NCBI RefSeq assembly: GCF_014836675.1
Contig: NZ_JACSQK010000007.1
Span: forward strand, 162,004 to 226,003
Direction of reading: 5' to 3'
DNA from: Comamonas avium
GTDB lineage: Bacteria > Pseudomonadota > Gammaproteobacteria > Burkholderiales > Burkholderiaceae_C
Length of the DNA stretch: 64,000 bases
Below, in pieces: positions 9,377 to 18,198 of the stretch (positions within the stretch are counted from its first letter, which is position 1; the number at the start of each line of letters is the position of its first letter). The position numbers and the translations under genes are program-made. A model generated the notes under the pieces. It was not told the origin of the DNA. It saw nothing but the letters and a program-made list of their open reading frames with translations, and ran no database searches.

Positions 9377-9392
9377 TTGACGTGAACGTCAA
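9377..9392. promoter_or_regulatory. Putative LiuR operator in the liuR promoter
   Basis: The perfect inverted repeat TTGACGTGAACGTCAA (7-bp arms, 2-bp centre) lies 11 bp before the liuR ATG at 9365, inside the divergent liuR/ychJ gap. It shares the ACGTnnACGT core with the site at 8930-8945. MerR-family proteins usually bind such palindromes across a stretched promoter spacer. Autoregulation is inferred. Confidence 0.7.
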
Positions 9393-9470
9393 CGTCGAAC
9401 AAACCCAGTCGCAGCACGTCCGCATTTTTTGACCCAAAATTGCCCCATCACCGATTTTCATTTCTGACCT

Positions 9471-9881
9471 ATGGATTTGCAGCCCCGCGCCGCCTGCCCC
9501 TGCGGGCGCACCACTGCCAAGGGCAAAGCCGTGGCTTACACAGACTGCTGTGGCCGCTTTGTAGAGCACTTTGACACCACGCCCGCCCCGGATGCCGAGC
9601 ACCTGATGCGCTCGCGCTACAGCGCTTTTGTGCTGGAAAACGCTGCTTACCTGCTGGCCACCTGGCACAGCAGCCAGCGCCCTGCAGCGCTGGACTTTGA
9701 AGCGGGTGCCAAATGGCTGGGACTGCAGGTCAAAGACTTCAAAACCACGGGTGCCAGCACTGCCGAAGTTGAATTTGTGGCCCGCTTTCGCGCGGCGGGC
9801 CGCGCCGTTCGTCTGCATGAGCGCAGCCGCTTTGTCTGCGAAGCAAACCGCTGGTTCTACGTCGACGGCGATCAGTTTTGA
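9471..9881 (+). CDS. YchJ family (UPF0225) metal-binding protein
   Basis: A 136-residue protein with the YchJ layout: an N-terminal SEC-C-like cysteine cluster (CPCG at 9-12 and CC at 26-27), then LMRSRYSAFVLENAAYLLATWH (45-66), a family hallmark, and a NTF2-like C-terminal domain (VEFVARFRA). The family is widespread in proteobacteria and has no established function. No ribosome site is visible before the ATG at 9471, so translation may be weak or leaderless-like. It is divergent from liuR across a 105-bp gap and precedes a HAD gene by 54 bp. Confidence 0.85.
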   Translation: MDLQPRAACPCGRTTAKGKAVAYTDCCGRFVEHFDTTPAPDAEHLMRSRYSAFVLENAAYLLATWHSSQRPAALDFEAGAKWLGLQVKDFKTTGASTAEVEFVARFRAAGRAVRLHERSRFVCEANRWFYVDGDQF

Positions 9882-9935
9882 ATTTATCGCTCCCTTTTCC
9901 TCTTTTTTGCGCAGGCACCCCCTGCACGAACAGCC

Positions 9936-10616
9936 ATGCCATTTGAAGCCATCTTGTTCGACTGTGACGGCGTTCTGGTCGACAGCGAACTCATCACCAA
10001 CCGCGTGCTGCACGCCATGCTCAACGAGTCCGGCTGGGTACTGTCAGAAGACGACTGCATGCGCATCTTCATTGGCAAAACCGTACGCAGCGAAACCGCC
10101 CGCATAGAGGCGCAAACCGGCAAGCCGTTGAGCGATGCCTGGATGGCCGAGTTTTATGAACGGCGCAATGTACGCCTGCGTGCCGAGCTGGTGGCCGTGG
10201 ACGGCGCGCTCGACGCCGTGCGCCAGGTACACACGCAGCTGCGCGGCAACATCGCCGTGGCTTCTGGGGCTGACAAGCCCAAGGTGCTCATGCAGCTGGA
10301 GAAGGTGGGCATGCTGCCTTATTTTGGTGAACTTGTTTTCAGCGGACACGACCTGCCGCGCACCAAGCCCTGGCCCGACGTGTATCTGGCAGCCGCAGCG
10401 GCCGTTGGCATTGCGCCCCAAAAGTGCCTGGTGATTGAAGACTCGGTACCCGGCCTTACCGCAGGTGTGCGCGCCGGCTCCACTGTCTGGGGCTACTGCC
10501 CCCGGGTCAGCGCCCACTCCACACCCGAGCAATTGCGGGCAGCGGGGGCAACGTTTGTCTTCGACAACATGGCTGATCTGCCGCGCCTGCTGGCCGCAGC
10601 CAACACAGCATCTTAA
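9936..10616 (+). CDS. HAD-superfamily phosphatase (phosphoglycolate phosphatase-like)
   Basis: A 226-residue HAD subfamily IA hydrolase. Motif I is FDCDGVLVDSE with nucleophile Asp9 and acid/base Asp11. Motif II is VASGADKPKV (around 107-112), the motif III lysine lies in PRTKPWPDVYL, and motif IV is VIEDSVPGL (about 167-175). The four-helix cap between motifs I and II fits the beta-phosphoglucomutase/phosphoglycolate phosphatase group. The substrate is not identifiable. It lies 54 bp downstream of the YchJ-like gene, and its probable terminator is the palindromic element at 10621-10705. Confidence 0.88.
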   Translation: MPFEAILFDCDGVLVDSELITNRVLHAMLNESGWVLSEDDCMRIFIGKTVRSETARIEAQTGKPLSDAWMAEFYERRNVRLRAELVAVDGALDAVRQVHTQLRGNIAVASGADKPKVLMQLEKVGMLPYFGELVFSGHDLPRTKPWPDVYLAAAAAVGIAPQKCLVIEDSVPGLTAGVRAGSTVWGYCPRVSAHSTPEQLRAAGATFVFDNMADLPRLLAAANTAS

Positions 10617-10994
10617 AAGAGAGCTGCTCAGGCTTACCCAGCAATGTTTTCAAAGTGTTTTCATATTGAAAACATTGACTGACATACGCTAGCAGCTCCT
10701 TTTTTATAGATAAGACCTCATAGCGCCATGCCAGCTTTGCGCCCCTCGCCTGCACAACACACTCACGAAATATAGAATCTGCGCAAGATCAAGGTTTTGC
10801 CCAATAGGCGCTTAGAGGGCGTCGTGCAAATCTGTAGCCTGTTCCGGCTGAATGATCGCCATCCGGCCGCTTTGCAGCAGATAAAGCGCCTAGCCCGCAG
10901 CGCGGGTCATTCGGAGACACTTTGCCTGACAGCACCGCACAGGGCTGCCAGATTTTCGTCGGACCATGTTTCAGCCATTGCTTGAGGAGTGCTG
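10617..10994. other. Intergenic region before ctaA
   Basis: This 378-bp gap holds the long nested palindromic repeat (10621-10698 plus T-run). The rest shows no convincing gene. A 62-codon open frame at 10797-10985 has no ribosome site and no recognisable protein. A small perfect hairpin, CCCGC-AGC-GCGGG, lies at 10894-10906. The ctaA promoter must lie here, but no clear -35/-10 pair was identified. Confidence 0.6.
10621..10705. repeat. Nested palindromic repeat, copy 1 (probable terminator)
   Basis: The outer arms are GAGCTGCT (10621-10628) and AGCAGCTC (10691-10698). The inner arms are CAATGTTTTCA (10642-10652) and TGAAAACATTG (10667-10677). The right arm runs into CTTTTTTT, giving an intrinsic-terminator shape downstream of the HAD gene. 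The stretch CTTACCCAGCAA-GTTTTCA is shared with the copy at 27647-27728. Confidence 0.75.
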
Positions 10995-12170
10995 ATGGGC
11001 GAACAGCCTCTTTACGATTTAGCGCCGCTGCTTGAATTGATGGCGCTGGGCGCCGTCATTGCGCTGGCACCCTTGCTGTGGGTGTGGAGGCGCAACCGTG
11101 GAGCTGGCTCTGCGCGTCGCCTGCAGGCACTGGGCCTGCTGACCTTGTTTCTCACCTTTGATCTGGTGATGTTCGGCGCCTTCACGCGCCTGACGGATTC
11201 CGGCCTGGGCTGCCCTGACTGGCCGGGCTGCTACGGCAACTCCAGCCCCTTTGGAGCCACCCACGAAATCGCCATGGCCGAGGCAGCCATGCCCACAGGC
11301 CCCGTCACGCTCAGCAAAGCCTGGGTAGAGATGATTCACCGCTATCTGGCCACCATGGTGGGCGTACTCATCATTGCCCTGATGGTGCTGGCATGGCGTG
11401 AACACCGGAAAACACCATTGCAGGGCATGCGCCACCCCGCCCTAGCCACATTCACGCTGTTCTGGGTCCTGGTGCAAGGCGCTTTTGGTGCGCTGACCGT
11501 GACCATGAAGCTGTTCCCTGCCATCGTCACCCTGCACCTGCTGGGGGGCCTGTTCCTGCTGGTGCTGCTGTGCATGCAGGCGGTGGGCCATCAGCAAGCC
11601 GTGCTGCGCCAGCCGCCGGCCCCCATCTCTGCCCGGCTGCGCGCGGGACTGTGGGCCTGTTTTGCGCTGCTTTTTGTACAAGTGGCACTGGGCGGCTGGG
11701 TCAGCACCAACTACGCCGTCCTGGCCTGCTCCAGCTTCCCCAGCTGCCAAGGCAGCTACTGGCCAGACATGAATTTTGCGCAGGCTTTTGAGCTGTGGCG
11801 CCCTCTGGGCATGCTGTCTGACGGTAGCCACATCAGCTTTGCTGCGTTAACTGCCATCCACTACGTGCACCGTCTGGCTGCCTACGTGGTGGTCGCTGCC
11901 ATGCTGGCCCTGGTGTACGCCATGCGCCGCCAGCCTGCTTTGCACAGCCAGCGCCAGTGGCTGCTGGGCCTGATCACGCTGCAGTTCATCACCGGCCTGT
12001 CCAACGTTGTATTGGACTGGCCTTTGGTGGCTGCGGTTTTACATACCGGCGGCGCTGCTGCCCTGGTCACCGTGATGACCTGGGCGCTGGCTGCTACCCG
12101 CACCGACAGCGTCCCCACGCTGCAAGAAGATAAAAAAGCGCCCCACGGCGCACGGAGAGTTGCTGCATGA
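10995..12170 (+). CDS. ctaA: Heme A synthase (CtaA/Cox15)
   Basis: A 391-residue inner-membrane protein with about eight helices that oxidises the C8 methyl of heme O to a formyl group, giving heme A. The histidine ligands are visible in [29 protein letters not shown] and LHTGGAAAL. Paired cysteines occur in both large periplasmic loops ([10 protein letters not shown] and [10 protein letters not shown]), as in type-2 CtaA. The start chosen is ATG at 10995, because GAGGAG ends 5 nt before it; a GTG two codons upstream lies within that site. It overlaps ctaB by 4 bp. The pair converges on the SURF1/cyo operon. Confidence 0.94.
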   Translation: MGEQPLYDLAPLLELMALGAVIALAPLLWVWRRNRGAGSARRLQALGLLTLFLTFDLVMFGAFTRLTDSGLGCPDWPGCYGNSSPFGATHEIAMAEAAMPTGPVTLSKAWVEMIHRYLATMVGVLIIALMVLAWREHRKTPLQGMRHPALATFTLFWVLVQGAFGALTVTMKLFPAIVTLHLLGGLFLLVLLCMQAVGHQQAVLRQPPAPISARLRAGLWACFALLFVQVALGGWVSTNYAVLACSSFPSCQGSYWPDMNFAQAFELWRPLGMLSDGSHISFAALTAIHYVHRLAAYVVVAAMLALVYAMRRQPALHSQRQWLLGLITLQFITGLSNVVLDWPLVAAVLHTGGAAALVTVMTWALAATRTDSVPTLQEDKKAPHGARRVAA

Positions 12171-13069
12171 ATGCACAAGCTTTGAGCGAGTCTTCCAGCT
12201 CCCGCTGGAGCCAGTTTTACGCACTGACCAAGCCCCGCGTGGTACAGCTGATTGTGTTTTGCGCCCTGATTGGCATGGTGCTGGCCGTGCCCGGCCTGCC
12301 AACGCTGGCGCAGCTGGGCCATATGGCCGTGGCCTGTCTGGGCATCTGGTTCGTCTCGGCGGCAGCTGCAGCGTTCAACTGTCTGGTCGAGCGCCATATT
12401 GATGCCAAGATGAAGCGCACCAGCTGGCGCCCCACGGCCAAGGGCGAGCTGTCGCCACAGCAAGCGCTGGCGTTCTCCGCCATCCTGTGCCTGACGGGTG
12501 CCGCCATCTTGCTGGCCTTCACCAATCCGCTGACCATGTGGCTGACGCTGGCCACCTTCATTGGCTATGCGGTGATCTACACCGTCATCCTCAAGCCCGC
12601 CACACCCCAGAACATCGTCATTGGCGGAGCCTCGGGTGCCATGCCCCCCGTACTGGGCTGGGTCGCCATGACCGGCAATGTCGGCCCTGAAGCGCTGATT
12701 CTGTTCTTGATCATCTTCCTGTGGACACCTCCCCACTTCTGGGCGCTGGCGCTGTACCGCGTCGAGGATTACCGCCAGTCCGGCCTGCCCATGTTGCCCG
12801 TCACCCACGGCCCCAAGTACACGCAGCTGCAAATCTTGCTGTACACCCTGGTGCTGTTCGCGGGCTGCCTGCTGCCCGTCATTTTTGGCATGAGCGGCTG
12901 GCTGTATCTGGCCGTAGCCTCGGTGCTGTGTCTGGGCTTTAGCTGGTATGCGCTGCGCCTGTGGATGAATTATTCAGACGCTCTGGCCCGCAAGACCTTC
13001 CGCTTCTCACTGATCCACCTGAGCGGCGTGTTCGCTGCCCTGCTGATTGACCACTACATCGTGGGCTAA
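12167..13069 (+). CDS. ctaB: Protoheme IX farnesyltransferase (heme O synthase)
   Basis: A 300-residue UbiA-family prenyltransferase with about eight to nine membrane helices that adds farnesyl diphosphate to heme B to make heme O. The first acidic motif is [15 protein letters not shown] (near residues 69-83), and the conserved second motif is [16 protein letters not shown]. The ATG overlaps the TGA of ctaA, so heme O and heme A synthases are co-translated. The product is needed by cytochrome bo3 (heme O) and, through CtaA, by heme A oxidases. It converges on the quinol oxidase operon, with a two-way terminator between them. Confidence 0.96.
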   Translation: MNAQALSESSSSRWSQFYALTKPRVVQLIVFCALIGMVLAVPGLPTLAQLGHMAVACLGIWFVSAAAAAFNCLVERHIDAKMKRTSWRPTAKGELSPQQALAFSAILCLTGAAILLAFTNPLTMWLTLATFIGYAVIYTVILKPATPQNIVIGGASGAMPPVLGWVAMTGNVGPEALILFLIIFLWTPPHFWALALYRVEDYRQSGLPMLPVTHGPKYTQLQILLYTLVLFAGCLLPVIFGMSGWLYLAVASVLCLGFSWYALRLWMNYSDALARKTFRFSLIHLSGVFAALLIDHYIVG

Positions 13070-13136
13070 CGCCGCAGCAGCCAAGAGACCGTCACGCTGA
13101 TTCCAACCCAGATTCAGCAAGCGTGATCAGCTATAG

Positions 13137-13162
13137 AAAAGGCCACAGATGTGGCCTTTTTT
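13137..13162. terminator. Bidirectional terminator between ctaB and SURF1 gene
   Basis: AAAA, then GGCCAC-AGAT-GTGGCC (13141-13156), then TTTTTT. A-tract and T-tract on either side let it end transcription from both converging operons. Confidence 0.88.
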
Positions 13163-13193
13163 GTTGCGTGCATGTGCTGCACGGCACCAGCGG

Positions 13194-13982
13194 TCAAGCC
13201 TCAGCGTGCCGAGCCTGCTTGCGCTTTTCATGGCGCACCACCAGCCACGCAGCACCCAGCACCATCAGCGCCAGGCCATACCAGGTCAGTGCATAGACTG
13301 CGTGGGTGTTGGTGAACTGAATCACCGTCAAGCCCGCCCTGGGCCAGGTGGCCGCCACCGGCTGACCGGGCACGCCCTGGTCAACAAAGAACGGGGCTAC
13401 ACGGTCCAGCCCCTTGGCCTGTGCAATGGCTTGCACATCGCGTGAATGCCAGCGGTCTTCACTGGGTGCGTTCTCGCGCATGAAGCCCCCCTTGGGCTCG
13501 CTCAAACGCAGCAAGCCCGTCACGGTCACGGTATCGCCCGCAGCATCTGGTGATGCTGCAGCTATACGCTCTGTCACGGCTTTGCGCTCCTGCGCAGGGA
13601 TGAAGCCTCGGTTGACCAGCAATTGCGTGCCATCGGCCTGCTGCAGCGGTGTGAGCAGCCAAAATCCGGCACCCAGCTCCGTTACGGCCTGCGTCAGCAC
13701 ACTGCGCCCTTCCATCCACTGGCCCTGTGCCTGCACGGCCAGGTATTCGTGGGTGTCAGGTGTCAGTTGCGGCCATAAAGCCTGCGCCGGTACGGCCACG
13801 GGCTGGCTGTGCACCCGCTCGTTGACACGTTCAATCAGGTCCAGCTTCCAGGCGCGGCGTTGCACCTGCCAGGTTCCCAGACTGATGAAGGCAAAAAAAA
13901 GGGCGATGCCCGCTATTGCGAGCACCGCCTTCACGAAGGTGGAGCGAGAGCGCTCTCGTGCCCTCGGGGTGTCAACCATCAT
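13194..13982 (-). CDS. SURF1-family oxidase assembly protein
   Basis: A 262-residue inner-membrane protein with one N-terminal helix (about 17-38, ending SLGTWQVQRRAWK, the SURF1 hallmark) and one C-terminal helix (about 232-252, TWYGLALMVLGAAWLV) around a periplasmic domain. SURF1 proteins deliver or insert heme A into heme-copper oxidases. The start at 13982 overlaps the cyoD stop as TAATG; an ATG one codon later is an alternative. It is the last gene of the cyoABCD operon. In Paracoccus a SURF1 copy (surf1q) similarly closes the operon of a heme A-containing quinol oxidase, so its presence may bear on which heme this oxidase uses. Confidence 0.9.
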   Translation of the reverse strand: MMVDTPRARERSRSTFVKAVLAIAGIALFFAFISLGTWQVQRRAWKLDLIERVNERVHSQPVAVPAQALWPQLTPDTHEYLAVQAQGQWMEGRSVLTQAVTELGAGFWLLTPLQQADGTQLLVNRGFIPAQERKAVTERIAAASPDAAGDTVTVTGLLRLSEPKGGFMRENAPSEDRWHSRDVQAIAQAKGLDRVAPFFVDQGVPGQPVAATWPRAGLTVIQFTNTHAVYALTWYGLALMVLGAAWLVVRHEKRKQARHAEA

Positions 13983-14485
13983 TACTTGGCGTGGCCGCTG
14001 TGCTCAGCAGGTGCTGCTGGAGCAGCCTGCTCTTGCACAGCCTCAGGTGCCACCGCTTCTTGCGCTGCGGGTGCTACAGGCGCGGCCACAGGGGCTGCGG
14101 GCTGGCTCAGTGCAGGAATGTCCTTGTGCGCCGGCATCATGTTGGCGTTCATGTGGAACATCACCCAGAGCGTTCCCGCCAAGGTAATGATCACGAATAC
14201 GATCGCAAAGATCGTGGACATCATGGTCCAGCCGCCCTGGATCTTGCCGTTCATGTGCAGGAAGTACACCATGTGCACCACCACCTGAACCACAGCAAAC
14301 AGGCCCAGCACCATCACCACAGTCGTGCGGTTCTGGATCACATCGGCCATCACCAGCCAGAAAGGAATGACCGTCAGGATAACGGCCAGGATAAAGCCCT
14401 TGATGTAGTCACCCGAAGTGACGTGCAGGTCGTCATGCTCTTCGTGGTGGTCACCATGACCAGCGTGAATATCGTGTGCGCTCAT
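13982..14485 (-). CDS. cyoD: Cytochrome o ubiquinol oxidase subunit IV, extended
   Basis: A 167-residue subunit of the quinol oxidase. Three membrane helices span about residues 27-48, 55-77 and 88-111, with the conserved HMVYFLHM stretch (71-78). Typical CyoD is about 110 residues. This one has a histidine-rich N-terminus (seven His in the first 21 residues) and a 40-residue Ala/Pro-rich tail (about 125-161) ending in SGHAK. The tail lies beyond the last helix and its role is unknown. The ATG directly follows the cyoC TAA, and the stop overlaps the SURF1 start. Confidence 0.92.
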   Translation of the reverse strand: MSAHDIHAGHGDHHEEHDDLHVTSGDYIKGFILAVILTVIPFWLVMADVIQNRTTVVMVLGLFAVVQVVVHMVYFLHMNGKIQGGWTMMSTIFAIVFVIITLAGTLWVMFHMNANMMPAHKDIPALSQPAAPVAAPVAPAAQEAVAPEAVQEQAAPAAPAEHSGHAK

Positions 14486-15100
14486 TTACAGCACCCCCAT
14501 CAGATACACAAAGGTGAACACACCAATCCAGACCACATCCAAGAAGTGCCAGAACATGGACAAGCAGTTCAGGCGACGAACGTTGGCATGGATCAGGCCC
14601 TTTTGCTTGATTTGCACCATCAGCACGACCAACCAGATCAAGCCGAAAGACACGTGCAGACCGTGGGTGCCCACGAGTGTGAAGAAGGACGACAGGAAAG
14701 CGCTGGTCTGGATCGTCGCACCGGTGTGGTAGATGTGCATGAACTCATACACTTCCACGCCCACGAAGGCCAGACCCAGCAAGCCAGTCACGGCCAGCCA
14801 GCCCAAAGTGCCATTCACATTCTTCTTTTGCTTTTGCAGCATCGCCAGACCAAAGGTCAGCGAAGACAACAGCAAGAAGGCCGTGTTGATGGCCACCAGC
14901 TCCAGGCTGAAAAGCTCAGCGCCAGTGGGGCCACCGGCGTAGCTGCGACCCAATACACCCCATGTAGCAAACAGTGCTGCAAAGATGAGGCAGTCGCTCA
15001 TCAGGTACAGCCAGAAGCCCAGCGAGGTGCCGTTTTCTGGATGGGGTTCGTGCGCGGGATGGTACTCGCGCTGACCCGCTTGAATAGATGTATTAGACAT
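14486..15100 (-). CDS. cyoC: Cytochrome o ubiquinol oxidase subunit III
   Basis: A 204-residue integral membrane subunit with five predicted helices. Conserved elements include [20 protein letters not shown] (about residues 28-47), [10 protein letters not shown] and [13 protein letters not shown]. It stabilises subunit I and is part of the proton-pumping quinol:oxygen oxidoreductase. The start is ATG at 15100, which overlaps the end of cyoB by 8 bp (the cyoB TAA is at 15093-15095). A longer in-frame opening to 15214 lies wholly within cyoB and is rejected. Confidence 0.95.
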   Translation of the reverse strand: MSNTSIQAGQREYHPAHEPHPENGTSLGFWLYLMSDCLIFAALFATWGVLGRSYAGGPTGAELFSLELVAINTAFLLLSSLTFGLAMLQKQKKNVNGTLGWLAVTGLLGLAFVGVEVYEFMHIYHTGATIQTSAFLSSFFTLVGTHGLHVSFGLIWLVVLMVQIKQKGLIHANVRRLNCLSMFWHFLDVVWIGVFTFVYLMGVL

Positions 15101-17099
15101 GGCGTGCGAGCTGTTCAGTACGTGCGTCTTCTGTTGCCTGCACTTCAGCAGCAGGAATGTAGTAGTCGCGGTTGTAGTTGAAGGTGTGGATGATCGAAGA
15201 CACGACCACGCCAATGAACGACACGATGGCCAGCCACCAGACGTGCCAGATCAGCGCGAAGCCCAGCACCATGGCGATCATCGAGATAACGAAGCCAGCG
15301 CCTGTGTTCGAGGGCATGTGCAGGTCTTCAAAGCCCTTTGTAGGACGCTGATAGCCGTGCTTTTTCATGTCCCACCAGGCGTCCACATCGTGAACCACAG
15401 GTGTCTTGGCGAAGTTGTACACGGGAGGTGGCGAGGATGTTGCCCACTCCAGCGTGCGGCCAGAGCCCCATGTGTCGCCATTGTTGTCGCGCAGCTTGTC
15501 GCGCTGGAAGTAAGACACCACCAGTTGCAGCAAGAAAGCACCGATACCGGCAGCAATGATGGCCACACCCACGGCAGCAATCACGAACCAGATTTGCAGG
15601 GATTGGTCATCAAAGTGATTGGCACGACGTGTCACGCCCATCAGACCCAGGATGTACAAGGGTGTGAACGCAACCCAGAAACCCACCAGCCAGCACCAGA
15701 AGGACACCTTGCCCCAGAACTCATTGAGTCGGTAGCCAAACGCCTTGGGGAACCAGTAGTTGATACCAGCCAGCAGACCAAACACCACGCCACCAATGAT
15801 CACGTTGTGGAAGTGAGCGATCAGGAACAGCGAGTTGTGCAGCACAAAGTCAGCAGGAGGCACAGCCAGCAGCACGCCAGTCATACCGCCAATGGCAAAG
15901 GTACACATGAAACCGATGGTCCACAGCATGGGTGGCTTGAACTCGATGCGGCCCTTGTACATGGTGAACAGCCAGTTGAAGATCTTCGCGCCCGTAGGAA
16001 TCGAGATGATCATCGTGGTGATACCAAAGAAGGTATTGACCGCCGCCCCCGAGCCCATGGTGAAGAAGTGGTGCAGCCACACCAACCACGACAGCACAGT
16101 GATACACACGGTCGCATACACCATGGAGGTGTAGCCGAACAAGCGCTTCTTGGAGTACGTTGCAACGATCTCGGAGAAGATACCGAACACAGGCAAGATC
16201 AGGATGTAGACCTCAGGGTGGCCCCAGATCCAGATCAGATTCACGTACAGCATGGGGTTGCCACCCAGCTCGTTCGTGAAGAAGTTGGTACCAAAGTAGC
16301 GGTCCATGGACATCAGCACCAAAGCTGCAGTCAAGATCGGGAACGAAGCCACGATCAGTGCATTGGTACACAGCGAAGTCCATACGAAGACAGGCATCTT
16401 CATCAGATTCATGCCTGGAGCGCGCATCTTGATGATGGTGACGATCAGGTTAATACCCGAAAGCGTCGTACCCACACCCGATAACTGCAGCGCCCAGATG
16501 TAGTAATCCAGCCCCACCCCGGGATTTTGATTGCCCAGGTTAGACAGTGCCAGCCAGCCCGATGTCGAGAACTCACCCAGGAACAGGGACACCATCACCA
16601 AGATGGCACCGGTGGTGGTCATCCAGAAGGAGAAGTTGTTCAGGAAGGGGAAGGAAACGTCACGCGCGCCGATCTGCAGCGGAATCAGGTAGTTCATGAA
16701 ACCCGTGACCAAAGGCATGGCCACAAAGAAAATCATGATCACGCCGTGCGCCGTGAAAATCTGGTCGTAGTGGTGAGGAGGCAGGTAGCCCAGGTTATCA
16801 CCAAAGGCCATCGCCTGCTGGATACGCATCATCACTGCGTCAGCAAAGCCACGCAGCAGCATGACGATACCGAGGATGATGTACATGATGCCGATCTTCT
16901 TGTGGTCGATCGAGCAAATCCAGTCACGCCACAGCGGGCCCCAGAGCTTGAATTTGGTCAGTGCTGCGAGCATCACCAGACCGCCAAGCACCACGGCAAT
17001 AAAGGTCCACAGCACGATGGGCTCATGCACCATCGGTATGGAGTCCCAGGTAATCCGCCCGAGGAGCGGATCGTGGGGCATTGTTGTTGGTTCAGACAT
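15093..17099 (-). CDS. cyoB: Cytochrome o ubiquinol oxidase subunit I
   Basis: A 668-residue catalytic subunit of the heme-copper quinol oxidase, with about 15 membrane helices. Visible hallmarks are the low-spin heme histidine in [14 protein letters not shown], the binuclear-centre segment [16 protein letters not shown] with the CuB His and cross-linked Tyr, the His-His pair in [10 protein letters not shown], and the final heme ligands in [13 protein letters not shown]. The length matches E. coli CyoB (663). It reduces O2 to water with ubiquinol and pumps protons. The sequence alone does not say whether heme O or heme A fills the high-spin site. Confidence 0.97.
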   Translation of the reverse strand: MSEPTTMPHDPLLGRITWDSIPMVHEPIVLWTFIAVVLGGLVMLAALTKFKLWGPLWRDWICSIDHKKIGIMYIILGIVMLLRGFADAVMMRIQQAMAFGDNLGYLPPHHYDQIFTAHGVIMIFFVAMPLVTGFMNYLIPLQIGARDVSFPFLNNFSFWMTTTGAILVMVSLFLGEFSTSGWLALSNLGNQNPGVGLDYYIWALQLSGVGTTLSGINLIVTIIKMRAPGMNLMKMPVFVWTSLCTNALIVASFPILTAALVLMSMDRYFGTNFFTNELGGNPMLYVNLIWIWGHPEVYILILPVFGIFSEIVATYSKKRLFGYTSMVYATVCITVLSWLVWLHHFFTMGSGAAVNTFFGITTMIISIPTGAKIFNWLFTMYKGRIEFKPPMLWTIGFMCTFAIGGMTGVLLAVPPADFVLHNSLFLIAHFHNVIIGGVVFGLLAGINYWFPKAFGYRLNEFWGKVSFWCWLVGFWVAFTPLYILGLMGVTRRANHFDDQSLQIWFVIAAVGVAIIAAGIGAFLLQLVVSYFQRDKLRDNNGDTWGSGRTLEWATSSPPPVYNFAKTPVVHDVDAWWDMKKHGYQRPTKGFEDLHMPSNTGAGFVISMIAMVLGFALIWHVWWLAIVSFIGVVVSSIIHTFNYNRDYYIPAAEVQATEDARTEQLARHV

Positions 17100-17163
17100 A
17101 TCGAGTCTCTTGCTAAATGGCCGAAAGACCGGCCGCAGCCAGCCTTCCTTCCGTCAAAACTGC

Positions 17164-18198
17164 TTACTGCTGTGCCAAAGCGCGTTGGTCCATCAGGGCC
17201 ACGACTTGGTCAGCGTTTTCGACAGAGCACACATCGTCAGGCAGGTTCAAACCCGCCGCCTTCATGTAGGCCGCGCCGCCAGCAGCGTCGATGGCCATCA
17301 TGTGGTGCATGCACATCTTTCCTTCTTCCACGCACATGTTCAGTACGCGGTCGTACAAGCCTTCTTGCACAGAGGAGAAACGGGTCACAGGGTGACGCTC
17401 ACTAGGCTTGACCAGGTTCAAATAACTGTCGCGATCGAGCACAGTGTTTTCGTCCTTGGCCTTTTGCACCCAGGCGTCAAAGCCTTCGTTGCTCAGGCCA
17501 TGGAACTTGAATGTCATGCCAGAAAAACCTGCACCGCTGTAGTGCGAGTTCAGGCCACGGAACACGCCTTCGCGGTTGATCACCGCATTCAACTGTGTCT
17601 GCATGCCAGGCATTGCATAGATCATGCCGGCCAGATCAGGCACGTAGAAAGCACTCATGGTGTTGGTGGCAGTCAGCTTGAAGAGGATCGGACGATCCAC
17701 GGGTGCTGCCAGCTCATTGACCGTCGCAATACCTTGCTCTGGATAAATGAACATCCACTTCCAGTCCATGGCAACGACCTGCACTTCCAGAGGCTTCACG
17801 TTGGGATCCAACGGCTTGGTCTCAGAAATACGGTCCAGGGGACGGTAGGGATCGAGCTTATGGGTCGTGATCCAAGTCAGTGTGCCCAGCGCAATGATGA
17901 TGATCAGAGGGACACTCCAGATGACCAGCTCCAGAGCGGTCGAGTGGTGCCACTCAGGATCGTATTCAGCTTCGTTGTTGGACTGGCGATACTTCCAGGC
18001 GAACAACAAGGTCAGTAGGATCACAGGAACAATGATGACCAGCATCAACAAGGTGGCTGTCACCACCAAGTCGCCTTGCTGAGCAGCAACGTCCCCTGCG
18101 GGATTGAGTACGACAGCTTTACTGCAGCCCGTCAGGGTCGCAAGTAAAGCAGCCGCAGCGAGCCAGGCTGGCCCGCGGGTTTCCGTGGATGTAGGCAT
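17164..18198 (-). CDS. cyoA: Cytochrome o ubiquinol oxidase subunit II (lipoprotein)
   Basis: A 344-residue lipoprotein subunit. The signal peptide ends in the lipobox LTGC (Cys near residue 25), followed by two helices (TLLMLVIIVPVILLTLLFAW and LVIWSVPLIIIIALGTLTW) and a periplasmic cupredoxin domain. The CuA ligand set of cytochrome c oxidases is not seen, which fits a quinol oxidase. The start ATG at 18198 was chosen because it puts the hydrophobic core and lipobox at the normal distance. Upstream in-frame ATGs (18276, 18294) would add about 30 unrelated residues. It is the first gene of cyoABCD-surf1, with 64 bp before cyoB. Confidence 0.95.
   Translation of the reverse strand: MPTSTETRGPAWLAAAALLATLTGCSKAVVLNPAGDVAAQQGDLVVTATLLMLVIIVPVILLTLLFAWKYRQSNNEAEYDPEWHHSTALELVIWSVPLIIIIALGTLTWITTHKLDPYRPLDRISETKPLDPNVKPLEVQVVAMDWKWMFIYPEQGIATVNELAAPVDRPILFKLTATNTMSAFYVPDLAGMIYAMPGMQTQLNAVINREGVFRGLNSHYSGAGFSGMTFKFHGLSNEGFDAWVQKAKDENTVLDRDSYLNLVKPSERHPVTRFSSVQEGLYDRVLNMCVEEGKMCMHHMMAIDAAGGAAYMKAAGLNLPDDVCSVENADQVVALMDQRALAQQ

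Noticed and set aside
9366..10013. Upstream extension of the liuR frame
   Set aside because: The extra residues are antisense to ychJ and the HAD gene, and MerR homology begins at about residue 10 from the ATG at 9365.
13090..13130. A second hairpin TCACGCT...AGCGTGA before the ctaB terminator
   Set aside because: It has a long loop and no T-run; the downstream GGCCAC hairpin is a far better terminator.
15099..16484. A His/Asp-rich 461-codon frame on the plus strand
   Set aside because: It is antisense to cyoB and its composition follows from complementing membrane-protein codons.
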